A stretch of DNA of 64,000 nt, taken from positions 168,944-232,943 of the forward strand of contig JARUPY010000404.1 in assembly GCA_029817715.1 (NCBI GenBank), read 5' to 3'. A model generated the notes under the pieces. That model saw nothing but the letters and a program-made list of their open reading frames with translations. It did not search any database and was not told the origin of the DNA. This document shows, piece after piece, positions 1-14,623 of the stretch (position 1 is its first letter; the number at the start of each line of letters is the position of its first letter). The stretch comes from Melastoma dodecandrum. Its lineage: Eukaryota; Streptophyta; Magnoliopsida; Myrtales; Melastomataceae. The translations under genes were made by a program, and so were the position numbers.

Positions 1-2976
1 CAACAAAATCATCTCCTTCACCTTTTAGAAACAAGGAATAATCCGACTTGGACTGCAGAAATCCACAGGCTTTCAAGGCTGCCACAAACTTAGAATTCCA
101 CTGTTGCGACGCCTGTTTCAAGCCATAAAGTGACTTTTGCAGTTTACAAACCAATCTGGTCTCCCCCTTAAACTGCAAATCAGCAACATGAAGGCCATCT
201 GGAACCACCATATAAACCTCTTCATCCAATTCTCCATTCAAAAAGGCGTTATTGATATCAAGCTGACACAAATGCCATTGAAACATTGCTGCCAAAGCTA
301 GAAACACTCGAATAGTAGAATGTTTCGCAACCGGGCTAAAGGTATCATTATAATCAATACCTTCACGCTGTGTGTAACCCTTAGCTACCAACCGAGCCTT
401 ATATTTGTTTATACTCCCATCTGCATTGAATTTAGTTTTAAAAATCCACTTACAGCCAATAGGAACTTTCCCTGGAGGCAACTCTGTCAAAGACCAGGTG
501 TTACTCTCAGCCAGAGCATGCAACTCAGCATCAATAGCCTTGCACCAATGTTCATGTTGAACAGCCTCAGAAAAGGTACTAGGATCAGAATCAAGCATAA
601 TATTGACAGAAAAAGCTCTGTGTGAGGGAGAGAGATTAGAATAATGAACGAAATTTTGAATAGGAAAAGCTGTACCTGTCATTAATGGACTAATTGGCCT
701 GACTGAAGAAAGAGAAATGGAATGATGATAGTCCTGTAGATAGGTAGGAAGCTGCCGCTGCCTAGTACTTTTCCTCAAACTAGATGAAGGCAAGACTGTA
801 TCTGAAGCACTCTCTAAATGAATATCTGGAAGTGCAGGACTAGATAAATGTGTAGACTGTTTGTCTGTGAACAAGGAAGAATCTAAATTTTGTGCTGGCA
901 AAGGCAATGAAGAAGAAGAATCATGAGCAGAAACGGACTCGGAACTAGAAAAAGGAAAAGATTGCTCATGAAAAATAACATCTCTAGAAAGAAAAATGGA
1001 ACCTGTAAGCAAGTTATAGACTTTATAACCCTTCGTGCCAACATGATAACCCGGAAAAATGCACTTAACAGCTCTAGGATCAAACTTTGTACGAGCATGC
1101 TTTATAGTAGATGCAAAACAAAGACAACCAAACACTTTGAAATGACTATAATCTGGCAATTTAAGAAATAGCATCTCAAAAGGAGTTTTATTATCAAGTG
1201 TAGGTGTTGGCAGCCTATTTACAATATGTACTGCAGTTAAAACTGCCTCTCCCCAGAAAAACAAAGGAACTTTAGATTGAAACAATAAAGCTCTAGCAAC
1301 ATTCAATATATGCTGATGCTTCCTTTCAACAACCCCATTTTGTTGTGGTGTTTCAACACAACTAGTATGATGTATGATCCCTTTTTGACTGTAAAAGTTA
1401 GGCATAAGAAATTCAGATCCATTGTCTGTTCTGATTATCTTGACACGAGTATCAAATTGTGTTTCTATTAAAGCACAAAAATTCTGAATAGCTAAAGATG
1501 CTTCAGACTTAGATTTTAGCAAATAAATCCATGTAAAACGAGTGTAATCATCCACCACAGTGAGAAAATATCTTTGTCCTGTTATTGTTAATGATGATGG
1601 CCCCCATATATCACAATGAATTAGCTCAAAACAACTTATAGTGCTCTGCGAATGTATTGGAAACACCAATCTTTTCTGTTTTGCATAATGACAAATAGAA
1701 CAAATATCTGTCTGAACATGAATATCTTTGCATGCAGAAACATGTCTAAATGCAGCTTGAGATGGGTGCCCCAATCTACAATGCCAAATCCTATAATCAG
1801 ATAAATCTCTACTACTAGTAGCTGTGACATGAGTGTACTTGACAGCAGCCCCTTCTTGACCCTTCTGCAGAACGTATAACCCATCTCCACTTTCTTCAGC
1901 TAGACCAATCGTCTTCCATGTAGACAGGTCCTGAATAAAACAAAATCTTTTGTGAAACAAAAGTGAAAATAAGCCAGTCCGAATCAATTGGCTGACAGAT
2001 ATCAAATTTAGCTGAAAAGAAGGAATATGTAGAACATTATTTAATGAAAAACCTTCATGAATGTTCACTTCACCAATGTGAGTGACCTGCACTTTTTCCC
2101 CATTTGGAAGAGAAACAAAAGTATCTATTACAGGGGAACATGCATGAAACATGCGAAGATCATTTACTATATGATCTGTCGCACCAGAATCGACTATCCA
2201 CTGCTTTGACAACTTAGACAAAAGGTTTGCACAACAAATACCTGCTGCTGATGAAAAAGGCTTAAAGGTTTCAGAAGAACTAGAAAAGGAGGAACTGGAT
2301 TTTTGAACTGAAGCAGCAGGAGCAGTCATAGCAGTGGATATATTGCGAGACTGTTCTCCTTGAACATTGAGCAAGCTCATAAGCTTCTGTATCTGCTCCT
2401 TAACCTCATTGAGTTGAGCACCTTGTGAGTTGTCTGTCCCATCTCCTTCTATTGTTACAGCTGCTATCCTCCGACTAACTTCATTGAATTTACTTATGCG
2501 TGATGCCATATTATATGGATATCCAATCAGCTGAAAACACTTTTCTTTCGTATGCCCTTTCTTACCACAATGAGTACATACGATATCAAATCTCTTCTGC
2601 TGCCTCTTCTTAAAATCTTGCATATGTGCAGGTGTCGGTGTAACAAAAGCTGCAGATTCTACTTTGTACCCTGGATTTGCAAATTTTAAATCCTTTCCAT
2701 TCTTATAAGATTCTTCCTGCACAACCATGCTATAAACTTCATCCAGACTTGAAAAAGGCTTCATGGCTAATACTCTACTTTTCAACACATCAAATTCATC
2801 ATTAAGCCCATATAAGAATCGGTAGACATAGTCTTCCAGCTGACTGTCCACAAATTTCTTGAAACAGCTATCATTGCACCTACCACAAGAACAATGCGGC
2901 AATGGTCTTACATGCTTCAACTCCTCCCAGACTCCATTTAATTCACAATAATATTCATCTACAGATTTACTGCCTT
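1..2976 (-). pseudogene. copia pol polyprotein (zinc knuckle, protease, integrase, RT start)
   Basis: One minus-strand frame appears open from about 2976 to the window edge; I checked phase at four motifs and saw no stop. Motifs in order: CX2CX4HX4C zinc knuckle (2537-2578), aspartic protease WIVDSGATDHI (near 2165-2200), integrase zinc region with HCRLGH (near 1760-1780), catalytic motifs HCDIWGP (near 1600) and RTDNGSEF (near 1410-1435) and a downstream E in VVERKHQ, then reverse transcriptase starting with YTQREGIDYNDTFSPVA (near 325-380) and LDINNAFLNG (near 250). It is called a pseudogene only because it is cut off from gag by a frameshift; the pol part itself looks young. Confidence 0.85.
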
Positions 2977-3467
2977 GCACTATCTGTCATCATCAAGTAT
3001 TGCAACTTGCTGATTTTCACTTTATCTGGTACTGCATATCGCTTCCTCAACACATCCCACATCTCCGACGCTACATTTATGTAAAAGATATTTCTGGCTA
3101 TAGTTTCAGTCACTGATCTAAGCAACCAGGACACTACAAGAGTATTACACCGTTTCCAGGCAGAGAATAACGGATCATGTGCTTCCGGCATCGTGATGGT
3201 CCCATCTACAAACCCAACTTTGTTCCGAAACACCAACGCCAACTCAAAAGACCTCGCCCAGGTATAGTAATTCATACCGTTAAGTGGAGGCGTAATTGCG
3301 ACTGAACTTAGCGAATCAGACTGCTGCAAAAAATAGGGTGACGCTGGATCATCCATCACCACCAGCGACCTGACCGAACTCTGCTCTGTCTGCTGTGTTC
3401 TTCTGCTTGTCTCCATCTCCGCAGTACCAGCCACAACTTCAGCGAAGCTTCGTCGCTCTGATACCAT
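2967..3467 (-). pseudogene. copia gag, N-terminal part, frameshifted
   Basis: A 166-residue reading frame with the copia gag signature (NGMNYYTWARSFELAL, then a W-x-V-L-x-x-R-Y region, then KISKLQYLMM). The frame stops at 2967. Continuation of the same protein (QGSKSVDEYY and onward) lies in another frame from about 2976 down, so one base has been gained or lost near 2976-2990. This separates gag from the rest of the polyprotein. Gag packages the element RNA in cytoplasmic particles. Confidence 0.85.
3454..3466 (-). promoter_or_regulatory. Primer-binding site (initiator tRNA-Met type)
   Basis: The minus strand reads TGGTATCAGAGCG, the usual plant copia site complementary to the 3' end of initiator methionine tRNA. 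The gag start codon (ATG at 3467-3465) overlaps it, so translation would begin inside the primer-binding site. Confidence 0.85.
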
Positions 3468-3776
3468 ATCAACGATCTGCCATCGCTTGAAGGTTCAGAT
3501 CAGCCATAGACAATCGGAGATGAAAAGAGAACTTTATTAACAAAACCCTAGAATTCAGTTACATCCACTCCGTTTGTTTTTAAAACAATTTACATCACAT
3601 GACAGCTAGACTGGGCTCTTATTTGGGCTACAACACCACTAACACATCTTACGGCCCATTCCTCTTTTATTAGAATCACAGCAGCTTGTCACCCAGTTCT
3701 AGTCGTCTGCAGATTTCTTCCCTCTGCGAACAGAGCCTGCACTCCTCCTCTGTACTTCTTCAGCTGCTTCTTCACA
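3468..3776 (-). repeat. 5' LTR of the copia element
   Basis: About 300 bp between the host junction at 3776 and the primer-binding site. It starts with TG on the minus strand and has an AATAAA-like signal near its inner third (around 3535). The inner edge is not resolved exactly because no clear CA end lies directly beside the primer-binding site. Confidence 0.65.
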
Positions 3777-4540
3777 TACCGATCCAAGAACTTTAAAAGA
3801 GAAAAATGATAAGCCTTCTGCAACGGGTAATATCACAAAGGAAAAAAAAAAAGATATTCTATGCTCATAGCAGGTATAAACAAGACACCAGGACAGAAGT
3901 TGAGTAAGAGCTATATCATCTCGTCTCCTCTATGGCAGGATAGATGACAGTACTATCACTAGTTCAGTAATTTGTTCTAATACTGGGTTGAAGAAGCAAA
4001 AAGCAAAAAGCTCCAAACTGTCAGCTATTCTGAACTGAAATGCTAAAAATAACACAGACGATTCACAGTGTTCCCTTTAACACTAGTGGTGGACAGTCAG
4101 GATCATGCAACAAATCACAATAAACGGCAGAACACAGCCCAATGTTGAACAGATGCTTCTAAACATTGAGTAAGCATCGACAAGAATTAGATCCTCATTC
4201 ATTATAGCATCAGTCACACAGAATAAAAGTCAAAGCAATACAGAAGCATGAGAAAAGATGTCCAACCTTCCGTTTTTGTGAGGAACAACAGCAGCATGCT
4301 GCCGTGAAACAGACTGATGGTCCAACACGAAGTCGCAAGTCTGCAACTGCCTTCCGAATATCTGTCTCCTCTTGTCCAAGTAAATCTTATCGAGGACTTC
4401 ACCATCCTGCAATACCTCCGGAAAGTACACTCCAGGCCTAGGCTCGATTGCCCAATCAGGCGGGTCCAAGTTGACTGCCCTCCGCCCACTTGAGTGATTG
4501 ATATCTGCCCAACAAGCGGGGCAGCCTCCGGCACAACGGA
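3777..4540 (-). pseudogene. NIPP1-like (FHA) gene fragment, duplicated copy
   Basis: This stretch is nearly identical to 32233-32994 of the complete gene and holds part of its first intron (3777 to about 4262) and part of exon 1 (about 4263-4540, FHA core). The exon is broken: a small indel near 4465 shifts the frame relative to the intact gene, and the 5' part of exon 1 is replaced at 4541 by copia sequence. The intron side is cut by the copia insertion at 3776. The fragment keeps an arginine in the FHA motif (SVSRQH) where the complete copy has tryptophan. It cannot make a working protein. Confidence 0.88.
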
Positions 4541-5426
4541 GGTAAATCAGTTCAAGCTCAACATACTGAAGAGTTCGAAATGTCATATTTAGGGCTGATG
4601 TATTATTTTTTGGGGGTTCGAAATACATCAAGAAGATGACAGTGTCTTTTTTAACCAAAAAAAGTATGCCACGGACTTGCTGAAAAAATTTAAAATGAAT
4701 GAAGCTAAGTCGGTACCGACTCCTCTCGTTGCTAATTTAAAGTTCGTGAAGAATGATGGAAGTGATGCAGCCGATGCGACGTTGTTTAGAAATATTATCG
4801 GAAGTTTGTTATATTTATCAACATCGCGCCCGGATCTAATGTTTGCAGCTAGTTATTTGTCCAGATTTATGCAATCTACGAGCCATCTTTCTGCAGCGAA
4901 AAGAGTGTTGAGGTATGTCAAAGGCACGGTTGATTTTGGTATTCGGTTTGTGAAGAATAAAAGTTCAAACCTCCAAGGTTTCTGCGATAGTGATTGGGCT
5001 GGAAGTATTGAGGACTTGAAAAGCACGTCAGGTTTTACATTCTCATTTGAAAGTGGAATATTTGCTTGGAATTCAAAAAAGCAAGAAGTTGTAGCGCAAT
5101 CCTCCGCCGAGGTAGAGTATGTTTTAGCTGCAGCGGCCAGCAATCAAGCGATTTGGTTGAGAAAAGTTCCTGAGGACATGGGCTGGAAACAAGTGGTTTC
5201 TACGGTGATATATGTTGACAACAAGTCGGTCAACATGGCAGGACAAAACATATTTCGGTCAAGTATCATGCGATTCGAGAAGCGGTGAAGAATGGTGAAG
5301 TCAAGCTCGAATATTGTCCATCTCGAGATCCAGTCGCATATATTATGACTAAGTCTTTACCGAAAGATCAGTTCCAGCATCTCAGACAAAAACTTTGAGT
5401 GTTTCCTAAACAACCTTAAGGAGGAG
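4541..5426 (+). pseudogene. copia reverse transcriptase end and RNase H, second element
   Basis: Plus-strand remnant of another copia element. It begins inside reverse transcriptase (EFEMSYLGLMYYFLG), has one extra G near 4613 that shifts the frame, then runs through KKYATDLLKKFKM, the SLLYLSTSRPDLMFA region and RNase H (CDSDWAGSIEDLKSTSG and SAEVEYVLAAAA). About 25 bases present in the sister copy (near 16792-16817) are missing here near 5228, which kills the RNase H frame. A purine-rich tract (AAGGAGGAG) just before 5427 is the polypurine tract. The left part is gone and joins NIPP1-like DNA. Confidence 0.88.
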
Positions 5427-5642
5427 TGTCAGCGGTTAAGGTATTTAGGATTTGATTTGTTAGTTTGAATAAGATTTGATTTAATAAATCTTATAAAAGA
5501 TTTTAGGAGATCTATTATTTTCAATTTAGATTCTCTTTTAGTTTTTGGTTTTTTTTAGCTATTTAAGAACCTCGTTGAGTTTGATAAGTTTTTTGCAAAC
5601 CAATAATTTTCTACAATTTTTTTCCTCGAATCAAGTTTGACA
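5427..5642 (+). repeat. 3' LTR of the second copia element
   Basis: 216 bp starting TGTCAGCGG directly after the polypurine tract and ending TTTGACA, giving inverted ends TGTCA/TGACA. A homologous locus near 21689 has the flanking GTATTC...GAAACTCACT sequence without this LTR, which confirms the right edge. A second copy is at 17015-17232. Confidence 0.85.
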
Positions 5643-5967
5643 GTATTCAAGAAACTCACTCTGTGCAACCATTTCCCGGTAGTTTTGCATATGAGGGGAT
5701 GCCGAAGGTGATCGACAGACAATAATTGAACATTAAGAAAGAAAAATAATTCAACTGACCAAACATTTCATACTTCCCAAAACTAACTCATTTTGGAATA
5801 TCCGATCAGAGCAGGTCAAGATCTTGCTTCCTACTTGTAGCAGCATAATCCAGACCGGGGCTTAAGAAAAAGTTGTCGGGCCGTGATTTCAGGCCCATTA
5901 ATTGAGCTTAGGACATTTTATCTATCTGTCTGTCTGAAATCTCAGAATGTAAGAAGTATGGTATTGG
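5643..5967 (+). repeat. Low-copy repeat R, copy 1
   Basis: About 325 bp that recurs at 17233-17560, in both cases directly after the copia LTR, and in diverged, split form at about 21689-21790 and 20984-21030. No coding potential was seen. Because LTR and flank recur together, the copies come from duplication of a locus that already held the LTR, not from two independent insertions. It contains the empty target (GTCGGGCC, near 5874) of the foldback transposon found at 20265. Confidence 0.8.
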
Positions 5968-6233
5968 AACAATTGGAGATGTTGGAGGAGTTGAGCTTTC
6001 ACTGGTGCCCTTCCATTTGCGGAATTCAGGATTTGTTGTGCTTGAAAAGGTTGAATTTTTTGAATATCTGGCATTGCTCCTCGTTGCACGGCGTGCCCCG
6101 TTTGATCGATGAGTGTTGCCTCTCGATTTTTTGCTGTGACGAGTTGCGGTCATTTATGGGCCGTTATAGTGAGTACGAAAGAGAGAGCATCAAATCCACT
6201 AATCACAAGAAGCACAAGACTCAACACCTGTGA
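5958..6233 (+). pseudogene. Orphan LRR C-terminal fragment of a TNL gene
   Basis: The reading frame from about 5961 encodes EQLEMLEELSFHWCPSICG, then LKRLNFLNIWHCSSL, then VPRLIDECCL and SEYE. It matches the last LRRs and tail of the TNL gene at 11050-14623 (near 14355-14590). No TIR, NB-ARC or earlier LRRs are nearby, and the fragment joins repeat R at 5967. It is a relic of a third TNL copy left by rearrangement. Confidence 0.88.
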
Positions 6234-6588
6234 TCAGTTTGAAGAATGAAATGGGCGTGCAATCAAATATGGGCTCATGGACAAATTTCAACAGCACAAC
6301 TCGGCAAAAATTAGTAAACATGATTCTCAACAGTACGAAGTAAACAGATCAGCAAAAGGATTAGCCAGTGTATGTCAATTAGACAAAAGGCTTAAGTGAG
6401 TCAGCTGCTTGTATCGATCTCATTACTAGGCGCAGACCCATGTTTACATCTGTCACACTGTGGAAACAACTGTTTCAAAAACAATGTAGCAGCTAAATTA
6501 ATATTCCATGAGATTTTACACGTGATCAGATCAAACTGTTGACAAGACCATGATAATTGATGCCGATGCTGCCCCAAAGTTTTGGAGA

Positions 6589-9118
<2,530 letters not shown>

Positions 9119-10129
9119 CCGCCCCGTCTGAATGTGAATCTTGATGTGTTTTCTACCGAGTGCAACTAGGTTTGTACAACTTTACCGCATTTAGAAAACG
9201 TGTGATACGTATAAACTATGCCTAAGAACAATGTTAATGTTTACATGTTATTACGTACCACCATTTAGATCTCATATACAAAGTGTAAATCTATACACAA
9301 ATTAAAATTAGCCCGTGATGGAATAATATTTATGAATTATAAACTATTATGAACTATTATGCGGTGGGGGAAGGATTGAAGGGGAATTTAGGGATTCCGA
9401 GACCCGACTTGGCTCCACGTACGTACCACATGTTTTCCATGTCAGCAAATGTCGAAAGAAAACGGTGAATTGAGGACGTCCACATGTTTCAATGCCTCGA
9501 ATATTTTGAAAGATTTTGGGTGTAAAACCATGTTACACCCTTTTGAAATCTAAATTAAACTTATTAAATTCTCAAGAAGATATTTAGATAATAGGAAGAT
9601 TATGTCTTACCGAATATCGATGCTATTTTTTGACGGGTGAGAGTCCCGTGGGGCGTCCCTCGGTAAATTTCGGGGAGGAAGACTTGGATGACTCAAAATT
9701 ACAAATAAATATACAAAGACTTGAAGGATGGGGGACACATCAATTATGTCTCCCCCATCAATTCATTAAACGACTCGGTCAATTACGTCGGCCTGCCATG
9801 TCCATGTTGAAGGAAAAAGTCTGTCCCGAAGAGAAGACCAAGTTTCGTTCCCCTCTCTTTTTCTCTTGTGAGCGGGTGGGAAGTAAGCAAATGACCAGCT
9901 CATAGAAAAGTAACATGATTTAAACGGAAAACCATTGTTTAGCAGCGGGGCATCTCTCGAGTTTTAAAGCAGCAGGCTGCCATTGGATGACAAACTTTCC
10001 AGATACAGAATGTCGGTTCCTCTTCTATATTCAGAAAACAAATGAACCAAATCATCATCGTCTTTGGTCGCCGTCGACGTCAAAACAAGGATCCGCTTCT
10101 GTATTCAGATCGTAGTTTGAGCATCTTTT
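9119..10129. other. Gene-less interval
   Basis: AT-rich DNA between the CRK pseudogene and unit A. The longest open frame (9630-9905, plus) has no recognisable domain and no codon pattern that sets it apart. No RNA gene was seen. Confidence 0.6.
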
Positions 10130-10455
10130 TTGCTTGACCAAGACGAAGCATCTTTATGAACTTGGTTTGCTTTGCTAATACACTCTTTCCTTCTTTATTT
10201 AATTATAATATTCATTTTCCAAAGTCAAGGCAAGAGAGAAAAAAATAAGAAGAAAAGAATAAATGATTTCCCTCTCTTATCTGACTTACATCATATAAAA
10301 TACTCAGTAGAATTGGAATTTGCTTTCTTTTATGGCATGATAAATTATATTCAATTAAATATGCATTTTTTAAGAAATAAAATAATTACAATATTTCTCT
10401 TACAAAGTCCTCCATTGTCGAACAGATGCAAACAAACCTGCGTTAGGTAGGTATT
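10130..10455. repeat. Low-copy repeat S, copy 1
   Basis: AT-rich stretch beginning TTTTGCTTGACCAAGACGAA, repeated at about 17706-17900 (shorter) and 21820-22150. No coding sense was found. It always lies upstream of a TIR gene or minisatellite, suggesting it is part of the duplicated resistance-gene unit. Confidence 0.75.
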
Positions 10456-10739
10456 TACAAATTCTTTTTTATTATTTTTCGTTTAGTAATTCACCTAATA
10501 ATGGAGGGAGGGCAGTTGGCAGTGACAGATATCCCCTCTCCTCCACAAGTTAAAAGATTTGGTCGATGTAATAAATTTAGTTCTCTTCCCCCACGACATC
10601 ATCTCCTCCACCAAATCTCTCCCATCTGATTGATATATATCATCAAATCATTGGCCCTCCTCATCATCATCTCCTCATCGTCTCCCTCGCGCCCCCACGG
10701 TTTCACTGCAGGAGTGCCCTGGTAATTAAGGCAGCAACC

Positions 10740-10935
10740 CGTCTAATTCGACAACGTCCTCTTGCGATACTCGAACCGGTCCACTTCTTCTCTTTCATGG
10801 AGTCGATGCCTGTACCAGATCAGATATGGATTATAATGATCACCGTCGTTGGGGCATTCGTTGTGACGATCACGGCAGGCTTTCTTATGAAGCAACGCAT
10901 TAAAGGAAAGGAAGGTGCAGCGGGTAACACCAACA
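10740..10935 (+). pseudogene. CRK exon scrap fused upstream of TNL1
   Basis: 10745-10810 matches the middle of CRK exon 1 (6942-7000, region FNNCLLRFSNWSFFSVMGS). It then jumps at about 10827 straight to the CRK membrane exon (matching 7484-7600: WIIMIA..GAFVVTITAG). The deletion removed the second DUF26 domain. There is no open CRK protein left. The scrap ends about 115 bp before the TNL start codon. Confidence 0.85.
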
Positions 10936-11049
10936 CAGGTAACTTCAAACAGCAAACCTGATTTCTTATCAATCTCGGCTTCTTAATCTTTGACTACCTT
11001 AAACTTATTTATAAACTTCTGTGGCAAAGTAAGCGTAAGCAGCTCAACA
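10936..11049 (+). promoter_or_regulatory. Shared upstream region of the TNL genes
   Basis: This segment is nearly identical to 26328-26441 in front of TNL2. It includes a TATA-like TTATTTATAAAC near 11001-11012. The start codon context AACAATGG follows. No transcription start can be proven from sequence alone. Confidence 0.45.
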
Positions 11050-14000
11050 ATGGTGCGTGAACACAGCGAGGGTAGCGACCGAGATTCCCACACCTCCATC
11101 ACATCTGAGTACGACGTCTTCCTGAGCTTCCGGGGACCCGATGCTCGTTACGGCATCGTCGACCACCTCTACCTGTGCATGACTGGGGCCGGTCTCCATG
11201 TTTTCAAGGACAACGAGGAGATCCGTCGCGGAGAAGTAATTGGGGGAGAGCTCGAGCGAGCGATCCGCAGTTGCAGGGTTTACGTCGTCGTCTTCTCCAG
11301 GAACTACGCATCCAGCGCGTGGTGCCTCAGGGAGCTCGACATGATGGTGGATCTCCACGGAGGCTCGAACGTCGGCAAGAAGATCATACTGCCGATTTTC
11401 TATAAGGTAGATCCGCAGGACGTAAAGCTGCGAACGAAGTTGTATCGGAAAGCCCTCGACAAACACAAGGGTCGACACGCCCACGATGTTGTGAAGAAAT
11501 GGGAGGAAGCACTTAAGACGGTCGGCGGGATCAGCGGATGGGACTGCAAAGCCATCCAGGGGTAACAACCAGACCCTTGTTATTTTTCTCACTTTCTCTT
11601 TTGAATCATTTCTTTTTTTCTTTGGAAATAAATATTTTAAAATACAGAACTTTTTTTTGGAATTAATTGTATCGGAATCTCATGAGGAAGATGACGATCA
11701 CTACGGCGACTGAATTCCATGTAATTACTCTATTTTCATTGTCGTCCTACAGGGAAGGCAGATTCGTCCAATTAATAGTTCAGGATATTATTGTGAAGCT
11801 GAGAATCAAGGATCAAAGTTTGCCTGAACATCTTACTGGTATAGATGGTCAAGTCTCCAACATGTTAAATCTGCTGGACTGCAACTCCTCGGGAGTAAGA
11901 CTCGTGGTACTTCATGGCATGGGGGGAATTGGGAAGACGACCCTTGCTAGCGTTGTCTTCAATAAATTATTATCTTCCCAGTTCGAAGGTTCCACTTTCA
12001 TTTCGAACGTGCGTGAGTCGGCCACGGGTCATGGAGGCATTGCGAAGTTGCAGAACAAGTTATCGAGGGACATTCTCGGTGGCCAATACGCGAGATCATG
12101 TAACTTCGACGATGGGTTCGGAGAGATGATACAAAGGATTCGGGGCAAGAGGATGCTTCTGGTTCTAGATGACGTGGATCATTTCTCTCAACTGGAGAAA
12201 TTGCTGATGAAAAATCCAGAAGACACGTTAGGAACACGCAGTCGAGTCATAATTACGACTAGGGATAATACTGTTTGCAATCGATTTGTTCGTCCTGGTT
12301 CCAATTTACTTCACTTTTACGAAATGGATAAAATGGCTGACAACCACGCCCTTCAACTCTTCAGCAGGCATGCCTTTGGCACCGATGAGCCTCCAGAAGA
12401 TTATCTTTATTTATCAAAACAAGTGGTTAAGACCACAGGTAACCTTCCCTTGGCTTTGGAGGTGATTGGAAGACACTTGTGTTGTCAGAGTAAAGAGTCA
12501 TGGAAGGATGAGCTCGAAAAGCTGAAGATCGTTCCCAAAGAACAGGTTTTTAATATCTTGAAGGTAAGCTACGATGGGTTAGAATGGAGGGAGCAGGAAA
12601 TTTTCCTCGATATTGCGTGTTTTCCGGAAGCAATCCGTCAGAGGTATGAGAATTATTTCTGGAAAGATTGTGATGGTCAGAGGTATGTGGATTACCTCTG
12701 GGAAGCTCGCAACTTGTTTTCAAAAACTGGAGTGAAGGTACTCATCAATAAATCATTAATAAAGATTGACTCAGCCGGTGAATTATGGATTCACGATCAA
12801 CTTCGAGACATGGGAAAAGAAATCATTCGGTCGGAAGGCGATGGAAGACCCGAAAGGTGTACTAGACTTTGGGATCCGGAAGACGCCTTAAAGATAGTGC
12901 TTCAAAAACAGGTAATGAGCTATTTAATTGGTCAATTTCATTTTGTGATGTAGGAATGGTTCATAATTCTATTATATTAAGAATATTTTTTCATTGACAT
13001 TGAAATATTACTATTCATTGAGCATAATATAATTATGAATGCTGGACTACTTTTTTCGTTTATAAGGTGTCAAAGAAAATCATAGCAGTGACCTTGGGGA
13101 AGCACCATGAAGCACTCAAATTATTTGATGAAAACTTCGGTGGAATAACTAATTTGTTGTTTCTTGATCTAACACTTATGGAACTTATTGGAGAATTTGA
13201 AAATCTCCGGGTGAGTTTAATGTGGCTTTCTTGGCGGTGTTCCACTGAAACGTTGAATTCCAACTTTTTCAAGATGAGAAGCTTAGTTGTTCTCATAATC
13301 GATGGTATCAAGAGTGGATGGAGGGGTGGTGAAATGCTGGTATGAAATCCTCTCCTCCTATATGTGATGTGTTTGGTAGGTAAATGTGTAAAGCGCTCTT
13401 CTTCCAATTATAATTTATGGTGCATGCATTTACAGATGATGCCTAACTTAAGGGTGTTGGAGTTCAAGAGTAGCGCCATGACTACGTCAACCGACCTCTC
13501 TTGTTGCTTAAAATTGGAGATTGTGGTTTTTAAGGATTGCCTCAAGTTGAAAGAAATCCACCATTCGGTGGGTAAGTTGGAGAGTCTTGCTTATTTGAAA
13601 ATCTACAAGTGTCAGTCTCTGAGGAGTTTACCGAAAGAGCTCTATTTTGCAAGAGCTTTGCAGGAGCTAATTGTTCAGTATTGCATGATTGAAGAAGTAC
13701 CGGAATCAGTTGGGAGGTTGGATTCCTTGAGGATACTTGAATTAAATTCTAACAAGATCAGAAGATTACCCACCTCGATATGTGATCTGACGAACTTACT
13801 AGTGTTCGACGTTAGTAACAACCCCCTTGACGAAGGAATTCCGGAAGAAATCGGTAGACTATCGGCTTTAGAAGAATTGAACCTTTCTCATAGCAGAATT
13901 CGCTTCCTGCCAGCAACATTTAGTCAACTCACGAGCCTTAAGTCCCTCACGTTGATATGTTGTGATATGCTTCAGGAGCTTCGAGGACTTCCTACCGGCC

Positions 14001-14623
14001 TAACATACTTTGCATTTTCATGGGAGACGTTGGGACTCTCGGAAGCAGTTGAGTTTGGATCCTTGCCCTTCCGCCCAGGAAGAATGATTACATTTACAGG
14101 AGTTTTCGAGTTGGGCTTCCTTTCCATGCTCAAGACTCTCGGTTGGAGTTTTCCAGACATGGCGTCTCTGCATACATATATGGAGATAAGATATTTTACA
14201 ATGACAGAATTGAAGCTTGGTGGGCTCAATTCGTTACCCAGTCTTACAAAGTTGTCTATTGATGAATCCAATCGTCTCCTCCGGGTGTCAAACCTAGGGA
14301 GATTGAGGGGGCTCAGGTCGCTTAAGTTCGAAGGGTGTAGAGCGTTGGTGGAGATCCCAGGACTGGAACAATTGGAGCTGTTGGAGGAGTTGAGGTTTCT
14401 CCAGTGCCCTTCCATTTGCGGAATTCAGGATTTGTTGGGCTTGAAAAGATTGAAGAAGGTGGATATCTGGACTTGCTCCTCGTTGCTCCATGTGCCCCGT
14501 TTGATCGACGAGTGTCGCCTCAGGATTTCTTTCTGTGACAAGTTGCGGTCATTTGAGGGCAGTTATAGTGAGTACGAAGGAGAGAGCAGCAAAATTCAAT
14601 TGGAAGATGATTCCGGGGAATAA
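11050..14623 (+). CDS. TIR-NB-ARC-LRR disease resistance protein (TNL1), intact
   Basis: Intracellular immune receptor, flax L6-like. Exons 11050-11561, 11753-12911, 13067-13339 and 13436-14623 join in phase to 1043 residues. TIR (about 17-165) has YDVFLSFRG and the conserved glutamate of SSAWCLREL, the NADase catalytic position in plant TIRs. NB-ARC has the P-loop GMGGIGKTT (226-234), kinase 2 LLVLDDVD, RNBS-B SRVIITTRD, NLPLAL and IHD (517-519) in place of MHD. Exon 4 carries about ten leucine-rich repeats. The start ATG (AACAATGG) is chosen because upstream frame residues are not conserved in the TIR fragment at 19683. No break was seen. Introns are shared with TNL2, showing recent duplication. 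TIR domains of this type make nucleotide signals for EDS1 complexes; that role is family knowledge, and the pathogen ligand is unknown. Confidence 0.95.

Larger units (their letters stand above)
1..3776 (-). mobile_element. Ty1/copia LTR retrotransposon, left-truncated by the window
   Basis: Read on the minus strand, the order is LTR, primer-binding site, gag, zinc knuckle, protease, integrase, reverse transcriptase, which is the copia order. The reverse transcriptase end, RNase H and the second LTR lie beyond position 1. The outer LTR edge is set at 3776 because DNA from about 3777 on matches the intron of the NIPP1-like gene at 32233 onward, and the LTR there begins TGTGAAG. The matching target duplication cannot be checked because the other end is missing. 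The element sits in the same orientation as the disrupted host fragment. Confidence 0.9.

Noticed and set aside
4230..4658. 142-codon minus-strand frame as an independent FHA gene
   Set aside because: It runs through the NIPP1-like exon fragment into copia sequence; its N-terminus is antisense retrotransposon.
9630..9905. 91-codon plus-strand frame as a small gene
   Set aside because: No domain, no conserved context and ordinary random composition.
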